A stretch of 64,000 nucleotides of DNA from Komarekiella atlantica HA4396-MV6. GTDB taxonomy: Bacteria; Cyanobacteriota; Cyanobacteriia; Cyanobacteriales; Nostocaceae. A program made the position numbers and the translations under genes. Below, piece by piece: positions 43,061-52,967 of the stretch. The notes below the pieces were generated by a model, which was not told the origin of the DNA, made no database searches, and was given only the letters and a program-made list of their open reading frames with translations. The DNA lies in assembly GCA_019359395.1 (NCBI GenBank), contig JAHHHK010000016.1, forward strand, positions 124,001-188,000. Reading direction: 5' to 3'. How positions within the stretch are numbered: position 1 is the stretch's first letter; each line of letters begins with the position of its first letter.

Positions 43061-45319
43061 TCAGTCCACTTCCTGCAATGTGAAATAGAAGGTACTACCT
43101 TCGCCATAAGTTGACTCCACCCAGATTTTACCGCCATGTCGTTCCACAATTTTTTTTGCAATGGTCAACCCTGCCCCAGTACCGCCACCGTATTTGTTTG
43201 GCCCGTGTAGTCGTTTGAAGATGCGGAAAATTGACTCAAAGTGTTTTTCTCGAATACCAATACCGTTATCTCGCACGTAGAAGATGATTGGTGCTGTTGG
43301 GTGGTCAATATAGCCAATTTCAATCCATTTTTCGGTTTTGTCGTTGTATTTAATGGCGTTGGCAATTAGGTTGTTGAAGACTTCACCTATCTGGACGCGA
43401 TCGCAATACACTGTTGGTAACGGTCTAGGAATACAGATTTTTATCTGCATTTGCTCAATTCGGGCGCTTAACAGATCTAAACTTCGATTGACAACACTAT
43501 TGATGTCGGTTTGCTGCATGGAAAGATCCACCCTTCCCAAGCGAGAAAAATGCAGCAGCGAATCAATTAAATCCTCCATCCGCTGAGTGAGACGAATCAA
43601 AGTTCTTAACTTGTCTCTTCCCTCGTCGTTGAGGGTTTCGCCGTAGTCTTCAATTAGAAAATTAGAATAATTATGAATCCCCCGCAGTGGTTCTTTCAAA
43701 TCATGAGAAGCAATGTAGGCAAAAGCATCCAATTCGTTGTTACTACGTTCTAGTTCGATATTCAACTGCGCTAATTCATCTGCCTTCCGCAGCACCACGC
43801 CAATAATTGCACTTCTTAACTCCAGCGCTGCATTCACCTCACAAGATTTCCAAGGAAGAGATTTTAACCTGACTGTTTCTTTCCATAATTCAAAAGACTT
43901 ACGTGGTGATAGACGCAAATCGCCATTTGCGTTCATTTCTACAGTTTTACTCGGATTCCCTCCCCAATTTACAGTTTGTACCACCTCTGGACGAAACCAT
44001 AAAACATAGTTTTTCTGAGTTTTAGAAAAAGAAAATGCCATCAAACCACTAGCCACATCTCGAAATTTTTCTGCCTGTGGATAAACTTGTGATAAAGCAT
44101 CGGTATATAAAATTTCTTCTTGCAAGTTTTGATAAATCCATTCCACCAAATGTTTAATATCCGGTTTTTCTGGAGTATTACCAATAGTAAAATATTCCCC
44201 TTCAAAAGATACTGCCGCTCCTTGGGCATTTACGAGATTAAGTAGATTTGGTTGATAGTTAATTAAACCCTGAATAAAGTTTGTTTCTGCCGACATATAT
44301 TCTACTAACTTGCTATGGACAGATTTCAACTGAATCTTATATTCAGAATCTTCACTATCCTCTTTAGCACCTAGCTCTAAAGATGTCATTTGCCCCAAAA
44401 ATTCACAGGCATTACGAATTTCATAGGGAAGAAATTTAGGTGATTGGTGATGGCAAGCAATGAGTCCCCAAAGTTTTTTGTTTTTCATGATGGAAATTGA
44501 CATTGATGCGGTTACACCCATATTGTGCAAATACTCAATGTGGCAAGGCGAAACACTCCGCAACACCGACTTGCTTAAATTTAAAGGCTGTTCAGTCAAA
44601 GGATTATTTGTAGGTACAATTGCCGCTGGTTTGTAGTTAGCATCTGGTATCAGCCTCAGCCAGTTTTGGCTAAAGAGTTCTCTAGCTTGTGGGGGAATAT
44701 CTAAAGCGGGGTAGTGTAAACCTAAATATGAAGCGAGATATTCTGGCTTATCGTCAGCAATAACTATACCGTTAGAATTATCATCAAATCGATAGATCAT
44801 TACCCGATCAAAGCCAGTAATTTTTTTTACTTCTTTGACCAAGATTTGGCTTATTTCTGTGACAGATGATGCAATCTGCAACTTAGATATAGTCTGTTTA
44901 ACTAAGTGATAAAATCTAAAAAATGCGTTACTTTTTTCTAAAAGTGCCGGTTCTAACTCTAGAATCAAAAGTTGATCACTACGATGAATAATGCCATCAA
45001 AGTGTATAGACTTACCTCCTGCTTTTATAGTAAATTCAATAGGGTTGGCAAATTGCAAATCTTCTTGTAATAAACAATCTTGCAAAAAATTTATTTGCTC
45101 AGGTTCAAGTAATTTAGTTAAAGGTTGATTTAGCAATTCTTCTGGACTTATGCCAAAGAAATGGCGAGTATTATTGCTACTTTGTAGAATAGTTAACTCT
45201 GGTTCTTTTAATGCTAAAAGGACTCCATGAGGTTGAATTGAGCCAGGAATATGAATTGGCTCTAAATCATAGTTAGTCAGTTCAACTTGGAAAGGAGTGA
45301 TAATATCTTTAGCGTTCAC
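43061..45319 (-). CDS. cph1: Cph1-type phytochrome histidine kinase
   Basis: A 752-residue red/far-red photoreceptor kinase. PAS (about 15-120), GAF (about 140-320), PHY (about 330-510), HisKA and HATPase follow in order. Asp207 in PALDIPP and Cys259-His260 in [14 protein letters not shown] match Cph1 numbering exactly, so it should bind phycocyanobilin covalently; the PHY tongue carries [12 protein letters not shown]. The phospho-acceptor is His539 in [14 protein letters not shown]. It is the first gene of an operon with rcp1 and a hybrid kinase. A divergent response-regulator gene lies upstream, 386 bases away. Confidence 0.96.
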   Translation of the reverse strand: MNAKDIITPFQVELTNYDLEPIHIPGSIQPHGVLLALKEPELTILQSSNNTRHFFGISPEELLNQPLTKLLEPEQINFLQDCLLQEDLQFANPIEFTIKAGGKSIHFDGIIHRSDQLLILELEPALLEKSNAFFRFYHLVKQTISKLQIASSVTEISQILVKEVKKITGFDRVMIYRFDDNSNGIVIADDKPEYLASYLGLHYPALDIPPQARELFSQNWLRLIPDANYKPAAIVPTNNPLTEQPLNLSKSVLRSVSPCHIEYLHNMGVTASMSISIMKNKKLWGLIACHHQSPKFLPYEIRNACEFLGQMTSLELGAKEDSEDSEYKIQLKSVHSKLVEYMSAETNFIQGLINYQPNLLNLVNAQGAAVSFEGEYFTIGNTPEKPDIKHLVEWIYQNLQEEILYTDALSQVYPQAEKFRDVASGLMAFSFSKTQKNYVLWFRPEVVQTVNWGGNPSKTVEMNANGDLRLSPRKSFELWKETVRLKSLPWKSCEVNAALELRSAIIGVVLRKADELAQLNIELERSNNELDAFAYIASHDLKEPLRGIHNYSNFLIEDYGETLNDEGRDKLRTLIRLTQRMEDLIDSLLHFSRLGRVDLSMQQTDINSVVNRSLDLLSARIEQMQIKICIPRPLPTVYCDRVQIGEVFNNLIANAIKYNDKTEKWIEIGYIDHPTAPIIFYVRDNGIGIREKHFESIFRIFKRLHGPNKYGGGTGAGLTIAKKIVERHGGKIWVESTYGEGSTFYFTLQEVD

Positions 45320-45705
45320 GTCTTACGTACCCATGATTACAAGTATGTTTTGATTAGATATAGTCTCTGATTTAATTATAAAATTTTAGGTTTGATATAT
45401 CTATAGAAATATGCCTAAAGTTAGATGTAATTAGATCTAAATAAAATTTTCTCATTAGTTTGCTGTTTATCAAAGATAAATTTATAAATATCAATGAATA
45501 TAAACATATACAGAATTCAAAATAGGAATGAATTACCAATGCTAGTGAATAATTAGCCGTAAATAGGATTATGGCTAGATAAATTGAGTTATTCTCTAGG
45601 TAAAATTGGCGCGATCGCAGTAAAATTGCCAATGGTATGTTACTAAACAAAAACAACCAGTTCATTAGCAATTATTCTGATTTTTCCAACGTTAATGGAG
45701 ATGTT
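45320..45705. other. AT-rich divergent promoter region
   Basis: 386 bases between the phytochrome gene and the lone response regulator, very AT-rich. A 99-codon minus-strand frame (45372-45671) has the composition of translated AT-rich noncoding DNA and is not called. A near HIP1 site (gcgatcgcag) lies at 45612. Confidence 0.5.
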
Positions 45706-46110
45706 ATGGAACCTCCTCTCTCGCTTGCTGGCTTAAATATCCTTGTAGTTGATGATGATGATGATACTCGCTTTTATATTACTACCGTATTGGAAGCAGA
45801 TGGGGCCACCGTCATGGCAGTTGCATCAGCAGCAGCAGCACGCCAAGCGTTACCTGAATTGCAACCTGATGTATTGATTTCTGATATTGCTATGCCTGGT
45901 GAAGATGGCTACACTTTAATCCGCAAGGTAAGGGCGCAAAAGCCAGATAATGGTGGACAAGTCCTGGCTATTGCTTTAACAGCCTATGGCGATAGCGAGG
46001 ATCGTATCCGCGCCTTAGAAGCTGGCTTTCATACTCATGTAGCTAAACCCATTGATCCAGAAGAACTAGTTGCGATTGTTACCGATTTGGTTGCTTCTTG
46101 TAATTGGTAA
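45706..46110 (+). CDS. Single-domain response regulator
   Basis: A 134-residue receiver domain from the ATG at 45706 (MEPPLSLAGLNILVVDDDDD), which has a GGAG ribosome site eight bases upstream; a longer in-frame start at 45637 is less likely. Phospho-acceptor in PDVLISDIAMPGEDGYTLI, the conserved threonine in ALTAYG and lysine in VAKPIDPEEL. It diverges from the phytochrome operon and could serve it or another kinase. It resembles receivers found at the end of hybrid kinases. Confidence 0.9.
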   Translation: MEPPLSLAGLNILVVDDDDDTRFYITTVLEADGATVMAVASAAAARQALPELQPDVLISDIAMPGEDGYTLIRKVRAQKPDNGGQVLAIALTAYGDSEDRIRALEAGFHTHVAKPIDPEELVAIVTDLVASCNW

Positions 46111-46126
46111 TTGTTGCTCTTAATAC

Positions 46127-47341
46127 TTATTTTTTCCAAGAACCACTTTCGCACTTCAATAAACGCTCAAGCGTATTAATATCTTTTTGATTACCCGAAG
46201 TGCGGATTTGCTTTTCAACAGCGATGTTAATTAGTTCCATCTCCAGACGTTTGAGATCAGCTTGCTGTTCATCAGTTTGAATTTTTTGGCTATTTACACT
46301 TTTCAAGCTTTGCAAAATCGGCTTTTGCTTGTCTAACTCAAATCTCTTGACTAAAGAATTAACTACGTAGGTTTGTTCTAGACGAGCAGTCTGTAAAATT
46401 TGGCTAATTGATTGACTTGAAATTGTTTTTTCTTGTTTTGTAGAAAATTTGTTCTGCAACCAAGCTTCGGAAGTTGATATCGGTAAATCTATCGATTTTT
46501 CATCAACTTTAGCGAAAGCATGAGCTTCAGCATAGGCAACTCGCCCATCTTTATTGTAGTCGGCAGAGCTAACAGTTTTACCTGTGCGATCGCGTCCACT
46601 CAAACCAGCAAAAAAACTAGAACTATAATCTCGATAATCAGCTTCGTTTACCTCTGGTGTACAGCCTACTGAAGGTAGACTTTTAATCGTAGCAAAAAAA
46701 CCACAACGTGTCTGAAGTGCTACAGGACGTTTGGGATCTCCACCCTCGTAAATAAAATTAGCAAAAGAACCAGAAAAGCACTGAGCCATCATTACAACGA
46801 CAGGTGTTTTTGGTGACATTTTGTCCAACATTTGAGAAAACTGTCTCACACTCAACTGTTGCTTATTCCATAAGTAAAAAGAATTGTTATCTAAATCTTG
46901 TTCATTCAATCCTCCATGTCCTGTGAAATATAAAAATGAAGTTTTAGGATTTTTCTGTTGTGCTAGCTGTTGAAAATAACGCTCTAAATTACTTAAAGTA
47001 ATAGCACCTTGGAGATCAGGAATATTTGGCCGTTTAAATTGCTGTCGTCCCTGCTGATCAATATAGCGGATAGAAGCTTGTCCATCATTACCATTAGCAA
47101 AGAAAATGGATGCAACTTGCTTTGGGTTGTATCCCATGAATTGCAGAGTGCGCTGAAAGAAAAGCACATTTTTCTCTAAAGCAATTTCGTTGAAAGAAGG
47201 CGCACCACCACCACCCACAACTAAAAAGTTTGGCGTTGACTGAGTACTTTGACAAACATGAGACTGTTGTGGACTCGCTTCGCTAGAGAGTGGAACTACT
47301 ATTAACAAGCCACAGATAAAATTAACTAATAAGCGGCGCAT
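46127..47341 (-). CDS. Secreted caspase-like (clan CD) peptidase with an EF-hand-like loop
   Basis: A 404-residue protein with a signal peptide (MRRLLVNFICGLLIVVPLSS). The catalytic dyad of caspase-fold peptidases is visible: His142 in FLYFTGHGGL and Cys188 in VVVMMAQCFSGSF, each after a hydrophobic strand, as in C13/C14-type enzymes. At 261-272 the sequence DYNKDGRVAYAE fits the EF-hand calcium loop (D-x-N-x-D-G-x-V-x-x-x-E). The last 110 residues are helical and charged. It converges on the response regulator with a 16-base gap. Substrate unknown; calcium control is inference. Confidence 0.82.
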   Translation of the reverse strand: MRRLLVNFICGLLIVVPLSSEASPQQSHVCQSTQSTPNFLVVGGGGAPSFNEIALEKNVLFFQRTLQFMGYNPKQVASIFFANGNDGQASIRYIDQQGRQQFKRPNIPDLQGAITLSNLERYFQQLAQQKNPKTSFLYFTGHGGLNEQDLDNNSFYLWNKQQLSVRQFSQMLDKMSPKTPVVVMMAQCFSGSFANFIYEGGDPKRPVALQTRCGFFATIKSLPSVGCTPEVNEADYRDYSSSFFAGLSGRDRTGKTVSSADYNKDGRVAYAEAHAFAKVDEKSIDLPISTSEAWLQNKFSTKQEKTISSQSISQILQTARLEQTYVVNSLVKRFELDKQKPILQSLKSVNSQKIQTDEQQADLKRLEMELINIAVEKQIRTSGNQKDINTLERLLKCESGSWKK

Positions 47342-47437
47342 TTGGGAATTATGCTGTGTTATTTATTCCATTACAGCACCTCTATAGCAATCCTGAATCA
47401 TAGAACAAAAAGATACCTGGCTTCTTTCTTTGAGAGG

Positions 47438-48340
47438 TTATTTTGCTCCAGCCTCAAAGCTAATATATTCAGACTTATATGCAGGTGGCTCGACGTGAAT
47501 TAAAATCCTCACGGGACTAAAGCGCTCTGATAGCCGACTTTCTACTGCTTCGGTGATGTGGTGAGCAGTTTCAACATCTGGTGCATTTACTATTAAATGC
47601 ATTTCTATAAAAACTTGGCGACCAAGAACGCCACGAGAGGCGATATCATGACAGTTAACCACGCCAGGAACAGAAGTAGCGATCGCATGTATTGCTTCTG
47701 GTGCGATCGCCATTTGATCCACCAACCAAGGCAAATTCTCTTTTAAAACTGACCAACCACTCCAAAATACTAACAAAGCAACGGGAAAAGCTAACACTAT
47801 ATCCATCCATTGATAACCTAGCCAAACCCCGATCAAACCGCCAATTACAGATATTGTCACCCAAATATCGCTCATAGTATGTGTAGCGTCAGCGATTAAA
47901 ATTGGGCTACCTACCCGCTTACCCACGCTACGTTCGTAAAACGCTACAAAAATATTTACGCCTAGCACAATTAGTAATAACCACAACTCAGGTAGTGAAA
48001 TTCTCACAGGTTCGCCACCTTTGATAATTCGTTCTATCGCTCCTTGTAGAATTTCAAAGCAGGCTATTCCTAAAAAAGCAGCAATTCCTAAAGCTCCTAC
48101 AGCTTCAAATTTGTGGTGTCCGTAGGGATGCTCGCGATCGGGTTGTGGAGAAGAAAACTTACTAGCAACTAATCCTAAAATATTATTTGCACTATCTGTC
48201 ACACTATGCAAAGCATCAGCTAACAAGCTTAAAGAACCTGTCGAATAGCCTACAACTGCTTTCAAACCCATTACAAACAGATTGAGCAGTAGAGTGATAA
48301 TCAAAACCTTTCGGACTTCGGCGCGGTTATCGTAAGTCAT
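47438..48340 (-). CDS. Cation diffusion facilitator (CDF) transporter
   Basis: A 300-residue inner-membrane efflux protein for divalent metals (zinc, cobalt, iron or manganese), working as a proton antiporter. Six transmembrane helices; metal-site pairs in helices 2 and 5 are DALHSVTDSANN (about 42) and DATHTMSDIWVT (about 151), giving an H/D-D...D/H-D pattern. The cytosolic C-terminal domain contains VEMHLIV-like IEMHLIVNAPDV and ends HVEPPAYKSEY. Monocistronic. Metal specificity cannot be read from these motifs alone. Confidence 0.94.
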   Translation of the reverse strand: MTYDNRAEVRKVLIITLLLNLFVMGLKAVVGYSTGSLSLLADALHSVTDSANNILGLVASKFSSPQPDREHPYGHHKFEAVGALGIAAFLGIACFEILQGAIERIIKGGEPVRISLPELWLLLIVLGVNIFVAFYERSVGKRVGSPILIADATHTMSDIWVTISVIGGLIGVWLGYQWMDIVLAFPVALLVFWSGWSVLKENLPWLVDQMAIAPEAIHAIATSVPGVVNCHDIASRGVLGRQVFIEMHLIVNAPDVETAHHITEAVESRLSERFSPVRILIHVEPPAYKSEYISFEAGAK

Positions 48341-48873
48341 AGAGAATTTATAAAATCAAGTTCTATGACTTCTAATGTAAAACCCAAAACCCAAATAAAT
48401 ACAAATAAAATGTATCAAAGTCTGACACAATAAGGATTAAAGCTCTCTATAACCTATAAATTTATCTAAATTTATTGAGATTATTTTTAACTAACAGCAG
48501 CTAGAAGCTTGACATAGGTTGATAATGACTTTGCTAACAACAGCAGATTTTTAGCATTAATAGTAAGGCAATTTTAATTAGTTTTCTCTGTCTCTAAATG
48601 CTCCAGTAAGTTCACACTACTGTGTTCAAATTAGCCCCATGTCAAGAATTTTGTTTAAACCAGCGCTACCCAAAGAAAAACTATCATTTTTCTCTGAAAT
48701 TCGTCTATTTTATAACTCAGGAAGTAAATTCTGCATTTCCGGTTCCATGCGTTCGTTATCGTTTTCTTGAATGAACGCTTTTTGAATCATCTCTACCTCT
48801 GGTCTGAAAGCATCAGGCTTGACCAGTATTTTGGTAATATTAGTAATTATCAAGAAGCTTTAATAAAAAAAAT
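48341..48873. other. Gap with a short coding-like remnant on the minus strand
   Basis: 533 bases. From about 48850 down to a TAA at 48710-48712 the minus strand reads ITNITKILVKPDAFRPEVEM and IQKAFIQENDNERMEPEMQ, then NLLPEL, which has clear coding character but no sure start. It may be the 3' end of a lost gene or a ~47-residue orphan. The rest is AT-rich and unremarkable. Confidence 0.4.
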
Positions 48874-49227
48874 ATGTCTTCGACTCCTCTAACACTCAAT
48901 CTAATTGAAGGTTCTGTCTCCTTTAGTTTTTCAGCCCAAGCAGCACGAGAATTAAAAGCAGCAACAGATCAATTAATGGAGCGTTTAAAAACTGTCGCCG
49001 CCAAACCCACTCCTGGCGGTGGTAAAGTTATTCCTCAGCCTCCCTTGGAATATCGTTATACGGGTGAGGTATTTTTAGAAGTTTTCTGCAATCCTAATAT
49101 CTGGCCGACTCCTTTCGCGGCGAAAGTCCTGCTTACTGTCCGCAATGTCAATATCCGCTTGACAACCGAAGCTGAGCTTACCCGCATCATTGAGGATATT
49201 AATCAATATTTAGAGCAAGTAGGATAA
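48874..49227 (+). CDS. Conserved hypothetical protein
   Basis: A 117-residue soluble protein (MSSTPLTLNLIEGSVSFSFS) with an N-terminal strand-helix unit, a Gly/Pro linker (TPGGGKVIPQPP) and a C-terminal block YRYTGEVFLEVFCNPNIWPT. I do not recognise a named family. It is monocistronic; downstream 49288-49325 holds an imperfect GC-rich hairpin (ccggagcagttc / gaacagccccgg). Confidence 0.65.
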   Translation: MSSTPLTLNLIEGSVSFSFSAQAARELKAATDQLMERLKTVAAKPTPGGGKVIPQPPLEYRYTGEVFLEVFCNPNIWPTPFAAKVLLTVRNVNIRLTTEAELTRIIEDINQYLEQVG

Positions 49228-49606
49228 TCCGAAAAGTATTAGGACTCAGCCTTGAGGCGATGCGGATGAAAGTAATCCTAAAAAAATGACCGGAGCAGTT
49301 CTATATTGCGAACAGCCCCGGACAGGGAATCTACATAGTACACTCAAGTTGTAGAAAAGAATACACAAACAATCGGTTCCGATGCATTCGCCGTTTGCCA
49401 TAGGCGTTGGCGAAACCCAGGCTAATTTGAAAAATTGTATAAATTCAGGCTCTAATGCTTCTGCGTTTACGGTAAATGGAAGATTCTGAATTAGGCAATT
49501 CTAATAAAAACAGAGATTATCCCTCAGATTGGATGTTGAATCTTTTATGCTGAAATTCAGACATGGAAAATAAACTCCCAATCCAAAATCCGAAATCAAA
49601 CCTTGA
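49228..49606. other. Gap with hairpin, no gene
   Basis: 379 bases. An imperfect inverted repeat at 49290-49316 (ccggagcagttc / gaacagccccgg, loop tatattgc) could end transcription of the upstream gene, although no T-run follows. A repeat-like piece (cataggcgttggcgaaaccc) lies near 49400. Confidence 0.4.
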
Positions 49607-49843
49607 TTAGTCGTTATCCCATTCTTCACGACCAATCAGGTCGCCAATGCGATCGCGTAACAGAAAGTCACATTTCTCTAACTCACATTCAACACAAACC
49701 CATTCTCTGGCTGGAATGTATTGGCAGAGTGTATATATTGGCTGTTGTCTGCTGACCATTCCCTTTTGCACTAGTCGGCGTGCTTCATCCTGGATCACGT
49801 CTAGAGAGTAGTAATTGATAGAGGGCACCGTATTGACACTCAT
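49607..49843 (-). CDS. DUF4327 family protein
   Basis: A 78-residue protein (MSVNTVPSINYYSLDVIQDE, RLVQKGMVSRQQPIYTLCQY, PAREWVCVECELEKCDFLLR) matching the small, highly conserved cyanobacterial DUF4327 family. The three cysteines in CVECELEKC might bind metal, but this is not established. Monocistronic with a long upstream gap. Confidence 0.85.
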   Translation of the reverse strand: MSVNTVPSINYYSLDVIQDEARRLVQKGMVSRQQPIYTLCQYIPAREWVCVECELEKCDFLLRDRIGDLIGREEWDND

Positions 49844-50747
49844 GGTTTTTACTCACAAATTTACACGTAAATAGTGTTCCCGTCATCTATTGAGAACAAA
49901 CATAGCAAAGTTAGACTTGTGGCTAGGGTTTTGTAGTTTGCTATACGGAACTGTTTCCATTTTGACGCTACAGACCCTAAAATTATTTAAAGATATGTTA
50001 ATAAAGTCAACGTTTCCTGACATTTGCCTAACATCTGCTTCACATTAAGAATGTCAGAGTAGTTAACTTAACCTGTCAGGCTGGCTGTATGACTCTGATT
50101 CAACACGTGTGAAAGTTTTGCTGTAGCTGGCTGAAAACATAATTTGGTGCGCGGGAATAATTTATCTGGCGATCGCTTAATGTACCAATTAATCACCGTA
50201 AAGCTCTGTTTAAGGTTACTAGTGTTTGTCCAAAGAAAAACAAGTTAGAAATATGTGCCACGGGACAAGGTATAAACTGTTGCAAAACATAATTTTTTAA
50301 CGTACACCACGAAAGCTTTAAGCCTAGCATCTGTTATCAACTTTTTCAATAATTACGTAACCCCTCGGTTAACTTAAACACTTTATTACATAGTTTATTC
50401 TGGATAAACACTTGTTTTGCATTATGAATTAGCGAAAATTCGCTGATATCAAGTAATATCCGAGTTTTTTTTGTAAAATATTTTACTATGATCTCCGGCA
50501 TTACTCACAGTATTTAAGTGTCTGTACAGAAGGGCCAGTGTGTCAACTACCTGAAAAGTGCATCCCTTAGAATAGAGACGCAAACTAAGACAAACAAAAA
50601 GCGTATATATGCAACTACCAAAACCTGAAATAGGTATAGTCAAATTAAAACAGACGCGATTTAATCACGTCTGTAAACTGTTTGGCGAATTCCTAGAGAT
50701 TAATTGTTCTAAAGTTACATTGTTATTTAAGTTACTTATTCAGAAGA
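49844..50747. other. Long gap between DUF4327 and rbfA, one terminator
   Basis: 904 bases, AT-rich. Apart from the rbfA terminator at 50645-50674, nothing convincing was found. A HIP1-like ggcgatcgct site lies at 50169. A 58-codon plus-strand frame beginning at 50610 runs over the terminator and is not called. Confidence 0.45.
50645..50674 (-). terminator. Rho-independent terminator of the DUF751-rbfA operon
   Basis: On the minus strand, acagacgtg (50674-50666) pairs with cgcgtctgt (50658-50650), loop attaaat, followed by TTTTAATTT. It lies 74 bases after the rbfA stop. Confidence 0.8.
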
Positions 50748-51155
50748 TTATTCATTATCTTCATTTCTACCTTCCTCTACAGTAGCTAAATCTTCTGGTG
50801 GACGCTCATCCTGGAGTCGGTTCAACAGCGACAGTACTTTATTACCCCGTTCAATGGAGCGGTCTTCGATAAAAACTACCTCTGGTGTCCGACGTAGCCT
50901 TACCCGCGCACCAAGTTCACTGCGGACGTAACCCGTCGCCGACTTTAAACCTGCCATCGTTTCTGCCTTGGCTTCGTCTGTACCATAGATACTGACGTAG
51001 ATTTTGGCGTGTTGAAGATCGCCAGAAACATCAACATCAGTAACGCTCACCATTCCCGTAGCCACACGGTCATCCTTAATGCCATTGAGTAGCATTTGGC
51101 TAACTTCCCGTTTGATTAATTCAGCAACGCGGGAAACGCGGCGATTTGTAGCCAT
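50748..51155 (-). CDS. rbfA: 30S ribosome-binding factor RbfA
   Basis: A 135-residue KH-fold protein from the ATG at 51155 ([20 protein letters not shown]); the longer frame upstream is not conserved. RbfA binds the 30S subunit late in maturation. Family blocks: [20 protein letters not shown], the helical [20 protein letters not shown] and [20 protein letters not shown]. It follows the DUF751 gene on the same strand (about 135 bases), and RsgA, which acts on the same particle, is encoded elsewhere in this window. Confidence 0.96.
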   Translation of the reverse strand: MATNRRVSRVAELIKREVSQMLLNGIKDDRVATGMVSVTDVDVSGDLQHAKIYVSIYGTDEAKAETMAGLKSATGYVRSELGARVRLRRTPEVVFIEDRSIERGNKVLSLLNRLQDERPPEDLATVEEGRNEDNE

Positions 51156-51289
51156 AATAATTTCGCCTCCACACAGAGGTTGTGTAACATAATATAGATG
51201 CAAGTTGATTAGACAGTATTTGGCGATGCCTAGGTTGGGCAAAGATTACGCAACACTAAAAGCAACTGTCCGCAGGGCAAAGTCCTAGT

Positions 51290-51496
51290 CTAGATTGTAC
51301 TCAAGCCCAGCATTGCACGTAAGGTGAAAGTAATGAATACCAGGGTGCTAATAAATAAACCTAAGATGGCAATCAAGGTGATGGGACGCTTCAACAGCGG
51401 CACTAATGGCTCAAAAGTGTTCAAAAACACGCCTAAGAGCACAGTAACGAAATAGCGGGGGTAGCGAAATACGTTATCCCAAAATCCGTCAAACAT
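51290..51496 (-). CDS. DUF751 family (Ycf33-related) membrane protein
   Basis: A 68-residue protein with two hydrophobic helices (YFVTVLLGVFLNTFEPLVPL and LIAILGLFISTLVFITFTLR) and the conserved N-terminus MFDGFWDNVFRYPRYF. It matches the cyanobacterial/plastid DUF751 family, which is commonly found beside rbfA. Function unknown. Confidence 0.88.
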   Translation of the reverse strand: MFDGFWDNVFRYPRYFVTVLLGVFLNTFEPLVPLLKRPITLIAILGLFISTLVFITFTLRAMLGLSTI

Positions 51497-51660
51497 CTGA
51501 ATTTAAACTACCTTGTTATATACTTACGTTTGTTTTGATATGCTTTATCTATTCAATTGTAATATATATGGTTGGAAAATTAGCCAGTTAATATAAAATA
51601 TGATTCGTCAGTTATATTAGCTATATTTAGTAGCGATTATTTCAGTTGAATCGGAAGTAA

Positions 51661-52494
51661 ATGGTAATTCAAATCCCAAAGGAGACTTGCCCGCGTCCAT
51701 TTTTGAAGTGGGCAGGGGGTAAAAGTAGGTTAATTCAGCAATATATTCCTTATTTTCCCAAAAGCTATCAAACTTACTATGAACCATTTTTAGGTGGCGG
51801 TGCTGTTTTTTTCTATCTCCAACCAACCACAGCAATTTTAACTGATATTAACGCCGAATTAATTACAACATATCGTTGTGTTAGAGATAACGTTGAAGAA
51901 TTAATTTCTATTTTAAAAGAGCATAAAATCCGACATAATAGAGATTATTACTACAGTATGCGAGCTACTTTAAAGTTTACTGATTTAGAGAAAGCTGCTC
52001 GTCTAATTTATCTCAATAAAACTTGTTTTAATGGTCTTTATCGCGTCAACTCACAGGGAAAATTTAATGTGCCATTAGGTAGATACGAAAATCCTAATAT
52101 CTGCCCTGAAGACTTGTTACGAGCAGCTTCAGTAGCACTTTCTAGATCTGAGATTGAACAAGCAGATTTTGCAGATATGCTAAATTATGCAACAAGCAAT
52201 GATGATTTTGTCTTCTGTGATCCACCTTATCATCCTATAAGTAGCACTAGTTATTTTACTGGTTATAGTCAGAATTCGTTTGATGAAAAAGACCAAGAAT
52301 GTTTGAGAGATACTTGTGCTGAACTAGCAAGCCGTGGTGTCAAAGTTATGGTGTGTAATTCTGATTGTGAGTATATTAGAAAGTTGTACAAGCAAATTAA
52401 TTTTAATATTTACCCTATAGTAGCAGCACGCTCAATAAATTCTAATACAAAAAAAAGAGGAATGATTTATGAGTTATTAATTACATCATATTAG
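51661..52494 (+). CDS. Dam/D12-class DNA adenine-N6 methyltransferase
   Basis: A 277-residue protein of the D12 class. It has the SAM-binding motif PFLKWAGGKSRL (residues 13-24), YYEPFLGGGAVFF (about 39-51) and the catalytic DPPY at 187-190 (VFCDPPYHP); NKTCFNGLYRVNSQG fits the target-recognition region of Dam-type enzymes. It would methylate adenine in a short palindrome, possibly GATC-like, but specificity cannot be read by eye. Its stop overlaps the stop of a convergent nuclease gene by four bases, forming a probable type II restriction-modification pair. Confidence 0.92.
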   Translation: MVIQIPKETCPRPFLKWAGGKSRLIQQYIPYFPKSYQTYYEPFLGGGAVFFYLQPTTAILTDINAELITTYRCVRDNVEELISILKEHKIRHNRDYYYSMRATLKFTDLEKAARLIYLNKTCFNGLYRVNSQGKFNVPLGRYENPNICPEDLLRAASVALSRSEIEQADFADMLNYATSNDDFVFCDPPYHPISSTSYFTGYSQNSFDEKDQECLRDTCAELASRGVKVMVCNSDCEYIRKLYKQINFNIYPIVAARSINSNTKKRGMIYELLITSY

Positions 52495-52967
52495 AAATGT
52501 TTATTTGCCCAAGCAATAAATCTATCTAAACTATAAACTGCTAATAAATTATGATTATATGTAACTTGTTTTCTTAACCATTGAATTGCACCTTCTCTCA
52601 TTCCTTCACCTCCTATAACTACGATAGTAGGTACTGGGTAAGAGTACTGAATATTCATGCTTAAATAAGGAAATTTTTCATCAACAGAACCACCACTTTC
52701 TTGCCATTTGCACTCGATAATTAATCCCGATGGCATGATAGGTAAACCAACAATATAAAAGTCAACCTTCAGGGCAGTTTGATAAATTCCTGTTCCAATA
52801 TAAACTTGTTTGGCATAGCGTTTTGGTAACAAACTAGCAGTTAATAAAAATTCTTTTTGGATATAGTTCCCTACTTGGAAATAATGATGCCCATTCAAGA
52901 TTGCTTCTACATTACTTTCTAGAATCTTTCCTGCTTGATTTGCCCGTCCGCCTTGAGTGAGAGCCAT
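52491..52967 (-). CDS. Putative type II restriction endonuclease (PD-(D/E)XK)
   Basis: A 158-residue protein from the ATG at 52967 (MALTQGGRANQAGKILESNV); an upstream TTG start at 52988 is possible. The catalytic core fits PD-(D/E)XK: Asp69 in ALKVDFYIVG and Glu85-Cys-Lys87 in GLIIECKWQESGG. The start (GG.ANQ.GK.LE..V) resembles the N-terminal helix of such nucleases. It is encoded tail to tail with the adenine methyltransferase, sharing four bases, which supports a restriction role. The cognate site should be the one protected by the methyltransferase. Confidence 0.75.
   Translation of the reverse strand: MALTQGGRANQAGKILESNVEAILNGHHYFQVGNYIQKEFLLTASLLPKRYAKQVYIGTGIYQTALKVDFYIVGLPIMPSGLIIECKWQESGGSVDEKFPYLSMNIQYSYPVPTIVVIGGEGMREGAIQWLRKQVTYNHNLLAVYSLDRFIAWANKHF

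Noticed and set aside
45372-45671. 99-codon minus-strand frame between phytochrome and response regulator
   Set aside because: Rich in Ile, Leu, Asn, Tyr and Phe as expected from translated AT-rich noncoding DNA; overlaps the promoter region; no ribosome site or recognisable motif.
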